Below are positions 1 to 9,599 of a DNA stretch of 64,000 bases, in pieces (the stretch's first letter is position 1; the number at the start of each line of letters is the position of its first letter). Both the position numbers and the translations under genes were made by a program. The notes under the pieces were generated by a model. That model worked only from the letters and a program-made list of their open reading frames with translations, had not been told where the DNA came from and did no database searches. This DNA is from Datura wrightii (Eukaryota; Streptophyta; Magnoliopsida; Solanales; Solanaceae): the NCBI GenBank assembly GCA_035772735.1, contig JASDFA010000010.1, positions 126,489,501 through 126,553,500 of the forward strand, read 5' to 3'.

Positions 1-335
1 AGACAGAATTAGCAGTGCCACGATGCAATACCTACCGCAGGTAGCATCTGGGGAGGTATAGATATGACTCCACAACCTGCTATTCTTGCGGGCAGGAGGG
101 GCACTTGATGAGAAATTGTCCGACTAGACGCTAGAGTAGCCAAGGTCAACAGGATAGGTTTTCAGCAAGTTCGTATGCCCCAGCACCCTTTGCAGGGCGC
201 GAACCCTCAACTCCAGTTGGCAGGAGCTGAGGTAGATCCGGGGCATCCAGTTCAAGTAGCGGCTAGAACCGCACATATGCACTATTAGGGCGACAGGAGT
301 CAGAGTCGTCGCCAGATGTTGTGACAGGTATATTA
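1..335 (+). pseudogene. gag: C1 gag C-terminal remnant with zinc knuckle
   Basis: Gag nucleocapsid tail; in this family it binds the element RNA for packaging. A complete CX2CX4HX4C knuckle (CYSCGQEGHLMRNC) is encoded at 78-119. The frame then meets a TAG shortly after NCPTR and does not continue cleanly to the protease. The segment around 250-335 matches the C2 gag-protease linker (SSPDVVTG). Most of gag lies upstream of the window, so this is only the last part of a roughly 400-residue protein. Confidence 0.8.
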
Positions 336-951
336 GATGTATGTTCTTACTCAGTTTATGCTTGATAGATCCGGTCTCGACCTTGTCTATGTTACTCCAT
401 TAGTAGCCCGAAAGTTTGATATAGTGCCAGAATTGCTCCAGCGACCTTTCTCAGTATCTACCCCCATAGGTGACTCTATTGTTGCTAAGAGAATTTACCG
501 GGGTTGTACAATAGAGATTGTGGGTCGTCAGACCTCAGCAGATTTAATAGAGTTAGAGATGATTGATTTTGATGTAATTATGGGTATGGATTGGTTGACA
601 CCGTGTTATGCTACCATAGAATGTTGGACCAGAATCGTCCGATTCCACTCTCTAGGGGAAATAGTGCGAGAATGGGGAGGTGGTACAGCCACACAAAGGG
701 GTGAGTTTATATCCTATCTTAGGGAAAAAAAGTTGATAGCAAAGGGTTGTATCTACCATATTGTTACAGTTCGAAATACGCAAGCAGAGTCCCCGACTCT
801 TCAGTCCATCCTAGTGGTTAATGAATTTCTAGATATGTTCCCAGATGAACTCCTTGGCATCCATCCAGAAAGGGAAATTGATTTCTCTATTGACTTGCTG
901 CCAGAAACTCAGCTTATATCCATCCATATCGAGTGGCTTCGGCTGAATTGA
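318..951 (+). pseudogene. C1 aspartic protease and linker, frameshifted
   Basis: Retropepsin-like protease that would process the Gag-Pol polyprotein. The entry strand V-T-G-I-L-D-V-C is read at about 318-341. A one-base loss then puts the active-site region in another frame, where the expected LIDPGS reads LDRSG, so the catalytic D-x-G is spoiled. Downstream, VTPLVARKFD and VIMGMDWL are well preserved. A second indel near 930 shifts the frame just before the RT start. ATG codons at the beginning of the open stretch are artefacts of the shift and not true starts. Confidence 0.8.
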
Positions 952-1619
952 GGGAATTGAAAGAGCAGTTGAAAGATTTGTTAGATAAGGGCTTCATCAG
1001 ACCGAGTACGTCACCGTGGGGTGCACCAGTTCTATTTGGGAGAAAGAAAGATGGCTCTCTCTGTATGTGTATAGATTATCGGCAGTTGAATAAAGTGACT
1101 ATCAAAAATAAATACCCGCTTCCTAGAATAGATGATTTGTTTGATCAGCTGCAAGGGGCAAAATATTTTTCAAAATTTGACCTGAGATCCGGATACCATC
1201 AGGTTCGAGTGCGGGAAAAGGATGTCCCCAAGACGGCTTTCAGGACCAGTTATGGTCATTTTGAGTTTCTAGTTATGTCCTGCGAGTTGACAAATGCCCC
1301 AACAGTATTCATGGACTTAATGAACAGTATTTTTCGACCATACTTAGACTTGTTTGTGATCGTGTTTATTGATGATATTTTGGTGTACTCCCGCTCAGAA
1401 GCAGAACACAAGGGTCATTTGCGGATAGTACTTCAGACCCTCAGAGACCTTCAGCTATATGCGAAATACTCTAAATGTGAGTTTTGGTTGAATTCTGTAG
1501 CTTTCTTGGGCCATATTGTATCAGAGGCTGGTATTCAAGTTGACTCACAAAAAATAGAGGCAGTAAAGACCTGGCCTAGACCTAGCACTCCCATAGAAGT
1601 TCGCAGTTTTCTGGGTTAA
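933..1619 (+). pseudogene. C1 reverse transcriptase
   Basis: Best-preserved part of C1. It is an uninterrupted 228-residue run covering the RT fingers and palm: LLDKGFIRPSTSPWGAPVLF, CIDYRQLNKVTIKNKYPLPR, then FDLRSGYHQV, VFIDDILVYS (the FIDD form of the catalytic YxDD) and AFLGHIVS. The LTNAPTVFMDLMN block precedes the active site as usual. Translation ends at a TAA at 1617-1619 inside the SFLGLAGYYRRF motif, which continues after the stop. Part of a Gag-Pol polyprotein, so it has no start codon of its own. Confidence 0.92.
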
Positions 1620-2399
1620 GCCGGGTATTACAGGAGATTCATGGAGGGTTTTTCTACTCTATCGGCACCCTTGACAAAATTGAGTTAAATTTCAGTGGAC
1701 TGAGGCTTCTGAGCAGAGTTTTCAAGAATTGAAAAATAGATTGATGTCGGCACCAGTGTTAGCATTGCCGGAAGGTTCAGAAGGGTATGCCGTGTATTGT
1801 GACGCTTCAGGCGTCGGGTTAGGGTATGTCCTGATGCAGCACGGGAAGGTACTCGTGTATGCCTCCAGATCGCTTAGAAAGCATTAAAAGAACTATCCCA
1901 CCCATGATATGGAGTTAGCTGCAGTGATTCATGCCTTAAAAATATGGAGGCATTACTTGTATGGGGTACATGTGAATATTTTCACGGATCATAAGAGTCT
2001 CCAGTATATTTTCACGCAGAAAGAGTTGAATTTGCGACAGCGCCGCTGGTTAGAGTTGCTAAAAGCTTACAACGTGAACATCTTGTATCATCCAGGGAAA
2101 GCTAATATTGTAGCAGATGCCCTCAGTCGCCGATCTATGGGGAGTTTAGCATATCTGAGGCCAGAAAAGTGGGAGACAGCCCGAGAGTTGCATCGATTAG
2201 CCAGTTTAGCAGTTCGGGTAATAGATTCAGGGGACGACGGGGCCATAATTCAGAATACAACAGTATCGTCCCTGGTGGTAGAAGTAAAAGAACGACAGTA
2301 TGAGGACTCTCATTTAGCGTATCTCAGAGATAAAGTTCAGCAGGGTGGACTAGCAGCTTTTGAGGTAGCCAAAGATGGGGTATTGAGGTACAGAGATCG
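1620..2399 (+). pseudogene. C1 RT connection and RNase H
   Basis: RNase H would degrade the RNA strand of the replication hybrid and cut the polypurine primer. The connection region (AGYYRRFMEGFSTLSAPLT) resumes after the stop at 1617 and is again broken near 1684. RNase H carboxylates are visible: D in VYCDASGVGLG (from about 1795), E in HDMELAAV, D in IFTDHKSLQY and D in VADALSRR. A TAA at about 1885-1887 replaces the usual Glu codon in RKHEKNYPTHD. From 1909 the frame stays open into the integrase zinc domain. Confidence 0.88.
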
Positions 2400-3301
2400 C
2401 CTCTGCGTTCCAGATGCGGCAGGGCTCCGCCAGCAGATTATGATAGAGGTACACTACTCTCGTTACTTTCTTCATCCTGGCTCGACAAAAATGTATCAGG
2501 ATATAAAAGAGATATACTGGTGGCCCGGAATGAAGAAGGATGTAGCCGCATCTAAAGCCAAGTGCCCTAATTGTCAGCAGGTGAAGGCTGAGCATCAGAG
2601 ACCCGGCGGATTAACTCAGGAGATGACTATACCAATGTGGAAGTAGGAAGCAGTTAATATGGACTTTGTGACAGGGTTACCTCATACTAGACACAAGTTT
2701 GACTCTATTTGGGTTGTCATTGACAAATTGACGAAATCAGCTCACTTCCTATTAGTTCGGACTACATTTTCAGCTGAAGACTATGCAGAGTTATATATTA
2801 AAAAGATTGTCTGATTGCACGGTGTTCTAGTATCTATTATTTCTGACAGAGGAGCACAGTTTACAGTTAGATTCTGACAGTCATTTCAGAAAGGTTTAGG
2901 GACGCAGGTTAATCTGAGTACAATCTTTCATCCCTAGACAGATGGCCAGGCAGAGCGCACCATTCAAACAGTTGAGGATATGTTACGAGCGTGTGTGCTA
3001 GACTTTGGGGGGAGCTGGGACAAACATTTATCCCTTATTGAGTTTGCATATAATAACAGTTACCATTCTTCCATACTGATGGCACCTTAGGAGGCATTAT
3101 ATGGGCGGAAGTGCAGGTCCCCGGTTGGGTGGTTCGAAGTAGGAGAAGCGGGGTTAGTCGGGCCAGACCTGATTCACCTGTCAGAAGAGAAAGTGAAACT
3201 TATCAGAGAACGGTTACTAACAGCTCAGAGTCATCAGAAATCCTCTCTGATGTACGGCGCAGAGACTTAGAATTCGATGTGAATGGCTGGGTATTCCTTA
3301 A
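2400..3301 (+). pseudogene. C1 integrase
   Basis: Integrase inserts the cDNA into the host chromosome. The HHCC zinc domain is present (HPGSTKMY, then CPNCQQVKAEHQRPGG, about 2460-2610). The catalytic triad positions can be recognised: D in NMDFVTGLP, D in IISDRGAQF and E in GQAERTIQ. At least five in-frame stops occur: TAG at 2644 where Trp is usual, TGA at about 2812 for Arg, TGA at about 2875, TAG at about 2935 for Gln in HPQTDGQ, and TAG near 3089. Most are single transitions from the family codon. Confidence 0.88.
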
Positions 3302-3700
3302 GTGTCGCCGATGAAGGGCATGATGAGATTTGGTAAGAAGGGCAAGCTTAGCCCAAGATTTATTGGGCTGTATTGGATCATCCGAAGAATAGGCCGAGTG
3401 GCATATGTATTAGAGTTTCCTCCAAAGTTAGAAGCTGTTCATCAAGTATTTCACGTATCTATGTTGTGGAGGTGTATAGGTGACCCGTCTCGAGTGGTAC
3501 CAGTTGGAAATATTCAGGTCACTGAAGAACTAGCTTACGAAGAGATTTCAGTTGCAATATTAGATCGTTCGGTTCACAGACTAAGGACTAAAGATGTGAC
3601 CTCCGTTAAAGTGTTGTGGAGGAACAGAAATAAAGAAGAGATGACCTGGGAAGCTGAGGATGATATGAGGTCTAGATATCCTCACTTGTTCCAGGATTGA
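3302..3700 (+). pseudogene. C1 integrase C-terminus with chromodomain-like tail
   Basis: Open for 132 residues. It contains the GPY/F-like block (GKLSPRFIGLYWIIRRIGRV, with GPY changed to GLY), FHVSMLWRCI, and an end with VKVLWRNRNKEEMTWEAEDD and YPHLFQD. That ending is the degenerate chromodomain of Tekay-type chromoviruses, thought to steer integration to heterochromatin. The frame differs from the upstream integrase because of an indel near 3110. A normal stop ends it 235 bp before the polypurine tract. Confidence 0.85.
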
Positions 3701-3935
3701 CTCAGATTATACAGTTAAGATGGTATTATTACTTAGCTGCTATTGTATTACTAATGTTATCAGTACTGTTTGATTAGTTATCTCTTAGTTGTGGAAGAGT
3801 TATTATAGTGGTTTGTGAAATATTTGTGTCGGACTTTTCTGTATTTCAGGGTTTTTGGATAGTCCATATTACAAGGGAGACTCTGCCGAAATTTTTCCAA
3901 GATAATAGTCGAGCAAAGTTAAACTCCTGTAGATG

Positions 3936-3970
3936 ACATTCGAGGACGAATGTTCCTAAGGTGGGGAGGA
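3936..3970 (+). promoter_or_regulatory. C1 AGGA-loop hairpin and polypurine tract
   Basis: ACATTCGAGGACGAATGT (3936-3953) folds into a perfect 7-bp stem with loop AGGA. It is followed after 17 nt by the LTR. The purine run AAGGTGGGGAGGA ends exactly at the LTR start and is the expected plus-strand primer. Confidence 0.85.
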
Positions 3971-4258
3971 TGTTACACCCCATAGGTTCCTAATATTTAG
4001 TTGGCCTATTCGTATGTTGGTTAAGAGTTTTAGAATATAATAGGTATGAGAAAGGGCCCGGAGAAAGGTCGGACGAGCACGAAGTCAGGACCGCGCGGGA
4101 GGAGGCCGAGCCAGCTACTCAAAGGTGCAGCGTGGCACGGACCATGCCCTCAGCGATGGGCTCCGTGGCACGCCCGTGTTTTGGCGCGATGGGGTCCGTT
4201 CCACGGACCCCCCGTCCACTGCCCAAATGTTATATATATTAAGTTGCTTTCATTAGTT

Positions 4259-4260
<2 letters not shown>

Positions 4261-4298
<38 letters not shown>
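4261..4298. repeat. (AT)19 microsatellite
   Basis: Uninterrupted 38-bp AT dinucleotide run within LTR-A, about 290 bp from the LTR start. Confidence 0.98.
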
Positions 4299-4300
<2 letters not shown>

Positions 4301-4848
4301 TCAGCCAAAGAAGAGAGAGTACGAGGGAAACAATAATTTTTCATCCGTTTATGCTATGATACGCCGTCCAAATTCAAATTAACCTCGGGTATTGAATCCC
4401 AAGCCCGTAAGGAGCATTGCTGCGGAGTTATTTTCATGAAATTCGCCCGACGAATCGTAACTTCGCCGAGCAAAAGTTATCAGAATTGCTTCAAACTAGT
4501 TTCTATGCGATCATAGGCTTCAAGTAAGTATTTCTCCCTTTTGAATTCTTGGGATATTATACGTCTTCGGCCGTGTTTTGTTAAGTGTAAGTGTAGTCGA
4601 TATTAGTATTATAAGTTATTGTTTCTGCCAAATTTAGTATTGAAACTAGTCTCATTCTCTCAGTAATACGATTCCAGCTATGAAGAGCTACTGAATACTA
4701 GTTGAAACTCGCTAGTTACTGAGGAAACGACACTCGAGGTATGTTAAGGCAAATTCCTTCGGCAAGTTAGCTTCTTTAGTATTGTAATACAGATTGAGTT
4801 CCCAGTAAGAGATTCAAAGGCATATCTATTGTGATTTCATGTCGTAGT

Positions 4849-5190
4849 ATATTGAGTTTTGTATATTGAGGCCGCGAGGGCCGTATTGAGTTCTGTATAT
4901 TGACGCCGTGAGGGCTATATTGAGTTATTTTTTATTGAGACCGTGAGGGCCATACTGAGTTTTGTATATTGAGGCCGCGAGGGCCATATTGAGTTCTATT
5001 GTATTGAGGCCGCGAGTGCCACACTGAGTTCTGTATATTGAGGCCGCGAGGGCCATACCGAGTTTTGTTATACTGAGGCTGCGAGGGCTATAGCGAGTTT
5101 TAGTAAAGTAAGGCCGTGAGGGCCATAATGAGTTCTATTAAATCAAGGTTGTGAGGGTAGTTTTGAGTTACAGTATACTGCGGTCGTCGG
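4849..5190 (+). repeat. LTR-A minisatellite, nine units of about 35 bp
   Basis: A unit of the form TATTGAGTTCTGTATATTGA followed by GGCCGCGAGGGCC is repeated nine times, with a tenth degenerate. The GC-rich half (GGCCGCGAGGGCC and variants such as GACCGTGAGGGCC) alternates with an AT-rich half. Variants differ mostly by C/T and G/A. Confidence 0.92.
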
Positions 5191-5424
5191 TAATCAAATA
5201 GTAGAACGTATATTGCTTGTACCTGCCGAGGCTTATGGGGGCCCAGGTAGGTTATTCTTGTATGGGTTGTACCTTCCAGGCTTATGAGGGCCTGGTTAGG
5301 TTTTGTTTGTATATATATATGTGTGTACCTTGTTAATTAAGTACTACGAATAGCGAGATTGTTCAGATTAAACTCTTACCTTTCTGTATGATTATTTTAG
5401 TTCTTCAGCTTCCATTTAGTTATT

Positions 5425-6537
5425 ACTTTACTACTTTACATATTCGGTACATATTTTTACTGACGCCCTTCATGGGAGCTGCATTACTTGCCTGCAAGTG
5501 CGGCTAGGCACAACCAGGACCCTCGTAGCTCCCAGATAGGCCTAGCAGCACAGTTAGCTCCCTTCTTTCAGAGCTAATAGCTAGAAGGTCAGTTTTTGTT
5601 GATTGTTCAGTTTTTTGGTAGGTCGGGGCCCTGTCTCGACCACTATTCTACTTCTAGAGGCTTGCAGATGTATAGTACCTTGTGGTTAGTCTGTTGTTGG
5701 CCGTGTGGGGCCCAGGTGTATATTTCATTTTTGTGATGATGGCTGTGTGGGGCCTTGTTTAGTTGTTGAATAGTGGCCTTATCGGCTATAGCATGTGTAA
5801 GGCGCTTGATTTTCATTGCAGCCATAACTAGACATCATTGTGGTCTTGTCGGCCCGCATAGGACTCTCTATCATTGTCTGTTTCTGGGTAGCTGTTTTAT
5901 TTTACAGGTAGCTATGCGGCCTTGTTGGATAGGGCTATGTTTACAGCAGAGATATAGCTCGTTGTTTTCTTGATTCGGGGAGCAAGTTTGCACCAGAAGT
6001 GCATAAGTCCAGTTTGATCAGTCCAAACCCTAGTAGGGCACCAGGTGCCAATCATACCCCCAAGGAGGGGCGTGACAATTATTTACTGCCTTACATATTC
6101 ATTATATATTATAGTGATGCCCATGCATGGGGCTCTATATACTTGCCCGAAGGTCCAGACAGACAGGGTTCGAGATCGTCTCAGTAGCTGTTTAGATCAA
6201 GAAGATTGGCTAGCTCCTTTTTTTTCGGAGTAGCCAGAAAGTTGATATGTATTGTTGGCCATATGTGGCCTAGTTATGTTATCTTTTAGAAGTATAGTGG
6301 TCTTGTCAGTCTGCATAGGATGATATTACTGTTGCAAATGCTGGGTTAGCTAATTACTGCAAATGTTGTGTAGTGGCCTTGTCGGCCTAGGGCTGTGTTT
6401 ACACTCGAGATATAACTGTTTGTTTCCTTGATTATGTGCTGCTGGGATGCACCCAAAGTGTATATGCCCAGCCAGGTCAGCTGAGAGTCAAGTGTTGCAT
6501 GAGGTTCCAGTTAGGCCCCCCAAAATGGGGCGTTACA
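5425..6537 (+). repeat. Partial tandem duplication of the LTR-A 3' end
   Basis: The block 5425-6077 and the block 6078-6537 share order and sequence. Both have a TTACATATTC start, a GATGCCC/GACGCCC..ATGGG segment, GTGGTCTTGTCGG, GGGCTRTGTTTACA, GAGATATARCT, and finally a C-run/G-run ending. The first block ends GGGGCGTGACA, which looks like an LTR terminus, 460 bp before the real one. Confidence 0.8.
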
Positions 6538-6541
6538 AACT

Positions 6542-6553
6542 TGGTTTCAAAGC
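6542..6553 (+). promoter_or_regulatory. C2 primer-binding site (Met-tRNA type, two mismatches)
   Basis: TGGTTTCAAAGC follows the LTR-A end by 4 nt. It matches the canonical TGGTATCAGAGC, complementary to initiator Met-tRNA, at 10 of 12 positions. Confidence 0.85.
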
Positions 6554-6750
6554 AACGTGTTATCCTAGGGAGTCTACAAGATGTTTCTGGTAGAGTCTTG
6601 TTTATAAATGTGTTGTGCACCAAATTTTATAAGCAGGAAGCTACGAGGCATGATAGTATGGTTACCTCTCCTTCTTCTCAAATCGTTCTGTAGAGCTAAG
6701 TTATCAAGGGTTTAGTCTCTAAGCTTGTGTTGTTATGTCTGTCTACAGAG

Positions 6751-8110
6751 ATGTCAGATATAAGGCAGACTATAACTAGTAGTGAGCTAGACACCGCAGC
6801 AGGAGAGGGTACCAGCAGGGTGCCACAGTTAGGGACAACCCAGCTTGAGGACGAGAGAGAGACATTCTCTCGGTCTCCCCAGCATTGCCCAGGGCACCAG
6901 GAACCTCAGAGGGTAACAGAAACATCGACATCACTTCTAGTTCCTCCTATACCCTCAGATCAGGATGTTAGGAGTGGAGTATGTATGTTGGTTCAGATGA
7001 TGGCTGCTCCGCATCAGCCTCAGCCAGTTGAACCAGTTATTACCGAGCCTACTGAGGGGCTTGGGAGTTCGAGAATTCGTGAGTCCCTTGCTTTCAATCC
7101 TCCGCAGTTTGTAGGGACAGACTATAGAGAGAACCCTCAAAACTTCATAGACCAGCTACAGAGGATATTCAGGGTTATGCATGCTTCATCCACGGAATTA
7201 GTTGAGTTAGTTGTGTTCTGATTACGAGAGATAGCAGTTTTGTGGTATGAAATTTGGGAAAGGACCAGAGGCAGAGGTGCACCTCCACCTACATGGCCTA
7301 GTTTCTCTGAAGTCTTCATAGACCACTATTTTCCTCGAGAGATCTGATAGATCAGAGTAGAGCAGTTCTTACATTTGGAGCAGGGCAGAATGAGTGTAGG
7401 TGAATATGCGTTGTAATTTGATTTTTTGGCTAGATATGCGCCATTATTTGTTGATACTATGCCAGTTAGGGTACATCGATATATTATGGGGCTTACACCA
7501 GGGTATGTGGAATCTATTATCACAGCCACATTACGAGAGGATATGGATATCTCACGGATTCAGGCCTTTGCTTAGAACATAGAGGGAATTAGGCAGCGTT
7601 AGTATGAGATTGACAGGGCAGGTTAGGAGTAGCATCAGAGGGCTAGACCTGTTGACTTCCAGGAAGAGTTCTAGGGTAGGCCCCGACCTTGTTTTTCAGG
7701 TAGGCCACCCAGACCCCCATTTCAGCAACAACAGGGCAATAGATTAGATCGTCATGGACAGTCAAGTCCTGACGAGAGTTCACGAGCGTCAGGATTATAG
7801 AAGCAGAGGGGTCCAAATCAGATGAGACCAGCTATACCACATTGCAGTACCTGTAATAAGCGATATCGTGGGAGATACAAATATGGCTCCACCACCTGTT
7901 ACTCCTATGGACAGGAGGGACACATGATGAGGGATTGTCCGACTAGAAATCAGGGTGATTGGGACCAGCAGAATAGGTCCTCAGCAGGTTCATATGCTCC
8001 AATACCCTTCTGCAGGGCACATGCCCTCAGCTCCAGTAGGCAGAGGCAGGGGTAAATCAGGGGCATCCAGTTCTGGCAATGGTTCAAATCATACTTATGC
8101 ATTAGCAGGG
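6751..8110 (+). pseudogene. gag: C2 gag, multiply interrupted
   Basis: Capsid/nucleocapsid precursor. ATG at 6751 (MSDIRQTITSSELD) is the likely start; an in-frame ATG at 6727 is less likely. The core FNPPQFVGTDYRENPQNFIDQLQRIF is clear, then TGA at about 7219 and several more breaks. Five TAG codons (7573, 7600, 7624, 7630, 7672) fall in one frame within 100 bp, each where family members have Gln. The zinc knuckle at 7897-7938 reads CYSYGQEGHMMRDC, so its second Cys has become Tyr. Confidence 0.88.
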
Positions 8111-8754
8111 CGACAAGACTCTAAGGCGTCGCCAGATGTTGTGACAGGTAGTTTGAATGTTTGCTCCCGTTTAGTTTATGCTTTGATATATCCAAGCTCT
8201 ACCTTGTCTTATGTTACTCCGTTAGTGGCATAAAAGTTTGATATAGTACCAGAGTTACTTCAACGACTATTTATAGTGTCTACACCTGTTGGGGAATCCA
8301 TTGTCGCCAGTAGAATTTATCGAGGTTGTACGGTGGAGATTGTTGGGCACCAGACTTTTGCAGACTTAGTAGAGTTAGAAATGATTGATTTTGACGTAAT
8401 TATGGGCATGGATTGGCTACCGCCATAGTACGCCAATGTGGAGTGCTGGACAAAGACTGTCAGATTCCACTTTCCAGGAGAACTAGTACGGGAATGGAAA
8501 GGAGATACACCTATGCCGAAAGATAAGTTCATATTCTATCTTCTGACAAGAAATCTAATTGCAAAGGGTTGTACCTATTATATTGTTAGGGCTTGGGATG
8601 TGCAGGAAGAGCCCCCGAATCTCCTGTTTATTCCGGTGGTTAATGAGTTCCTAGGTGTATTTATGGATGAGCTTCCTGGTATTCCCCGCAAACAGGAAAT
8701 TAACTTCCCCATTGATACGCTACCGGATACACAACCCATATCTATTCCTCTGTA
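8111..8754 (+). pseudogene. C2 aspartic protease, catalytic Asp lost
   Basis: Protease follows SSPDVVTGSLNV. The active-site block reads ALIYPSSTLSYVTPLVA, with Tyr in place of the catalytic Asp and Ser in place of Gly. A TAA follows at about 8230, then VIMGMDWLPP and another stop. From 8438 the linker towards RT is open (HFPGELVREWKG and onward). The motif change alone would abolish proteolysis. Confidence 0.85.
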
Positions 8755-9373
8755 CAGAATGGCCCTTGTCGATTTGAAAGATTTGAAGGATCAATTGAAA
8801 GACTTTTTAGATAAAGGTTTCATTAGGTCTAGTGCTTCGCTGTGGGGTGCTCCAACCCTATTTGTGAAAAAGAAAGATGGCTCGCTATGAATATGTATAA
8901 ATTATCGATATCTAAATAAAGTTACTATCTAAATAAAGTTACTATCTAAATAAAGTTACTATCAAGAATAGGTATCCTTTACTGAGAATAGATGACTTGT
9001 TTGATCAGTTGCAGGGGCGAAGTACTTCTCAAAGATTGACTTAAGGTCGGGGTATCAGCAGGTATGGGTTTAGGAGAAGGATATTCCAAAAACGGCCTTC
9101 AGAACCAGATATAGCCATTTTGAATTCCTTGTTATGTCTTTTGGTTTGAAAAATGCCCCAGCAGTGTTTATGGATTTGATGAACAGTATATTCAAGCCAT
9201 TTCTAGATTTGTTCGTGATAGTGTTCATTGATGACATTATGGTATATTCACCTTCAGATGTTGAACATAGAAATCATCTGCGAACAGTACTCCAGATCCT
9301 CATAGATCGCAAGTTGTATGTGAAGTTTTCGAAATATGAGCTCTGGTTAAATTCTGTAGCTTTCTTGGGCCAT
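8755..9373 (+). pseudogene. C2 reverse transcriptase fragment
   Basis: RT fingers and palm: DLKDQLKDFLDKGFIRSS, GAPTLFVKKKDGS, then a TGA, the LNKVTI motif carrying a 17-bp triplication (8912-8962), FDQLQG, and an open stretch from 9134 with FGLKNAPAVFMDLMN, VFIDDIMVYS and SVAFLGH. The sequence departs from the family at 9370-9373, so the thumb and everything downstream are missing. Stops and frameshifts occur both before and after the triplication. Confidence 0.88.
8912..8962 (+). repeat. 17-bp tandem triplication in RT
   Basis: CTAAATAAAGTTACTAT is present three times head to tail and without mismatch (8912-8928, 8929-8945, 8946-8962). The ancestral single copy encodes part of the LNKVTI motif. 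Two extra units add 34 bp and shift the frame. Confidence 0.97.
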
Positions 9374-9595
9374 CTTATGTAGTAGAGGCTTTCAGACAGG
9401 ATGTAGAACTCAACTTATGTATATGCCTAGTACTTCGAGTTGTTACGCTATGTTTACGTTCCCGCTTTGTTTTATGCTTGATATTCCACGTATTTAAATG
9501 AGATTAGATGTATGCTTGTGCCATGGGTCGACTTGGAGTCTCTCAGGGTCCCTTGACCCGTGTCTACGATCCGGGTGTACGTTCGGGTCGTGACA
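9374..9595 (+). repeat. Remnant 3' end of the C3 5' LTR
   Basis: These 222 bp closely match the last part of the C3 3' LTR (about 16770-16991): CTTATGTAGTAGAGGCTTTC and the final GGGTCGTGACA. The rest of the LTR is missing. The join to C2 RT lies within a shared CCAT. Confidence 0.9.
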
Positions 9596-9599
9596 AACT

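Larger units (their letters stand above)
1..3970 (+). mobile_element. C1: decayed Tekay/Del-like chromovirus interior
   Basis: This is the interior of a Ty3/gypsy chromovirus in the order gag tail, protease, RT, RNase H, integrase and chromodomain-like C-terminus. It is followed by a polypurine tract and LTR-A. Its 5' LTR and most of gag lie before the window. Several frameshifts and stops break the polyprotein, so it cannot be expressed as one product. The lineage call rests on FIDDILVYS in RT and the WEAEDDM..YPHLF ending, both familiar from Tekay/Del elements. Confidence 0.92.
3971..6537 (+). repeat. LTR-A (2567 bp), shared by C1 and C2
   Basis: Starts TGTTACACCCC directly after the C1 polypurine tract and ends GGGGCGTTACA directly before a Met-tRNA-type PBS. 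It is therefore both a 3' LTR for C1 and a 5' LTR for C2. Unusual contents are a CGTGGCACGG palindrome module (about 4125-4215), an (AT)19 run, a nine-unit minisatellite and a partial tandem duplication of its 3' third. Open frames inside it are fortuitous. Confidence 0.9.
6538..9373 (+). mobile_element. C2: truncated chromovirus interior
   Basis: Same family as C1. It has PBS, gag, protease and the first part of RT, and then stops abruptly at FLGH, where the end of an unrelated LTR (C3) begins. RNase H, integrase and the 3' LTR are absent. Together with C1 and LTR-A it forms an interior-LTR-interior array. Confidence 0.88.

Noticed and set aside
4046..4336. Open frame of 96 codons in LTR-A
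   Set aside because: It runs through the palindrome module and AT repeat, with no homology; fortuitous.
4849..5190. Regular repeat array resembling a CRISPR
   Set aside because: Units are contiguous without unique spacers, lie inside a plant LTR, and no cas-like genes are present.
5643..6693. Several 60-85-codon frames on both strands of LTR-A
   Set aside because: Low-complexity LTR sequence, overlapping frames, no conserved protein pattern.
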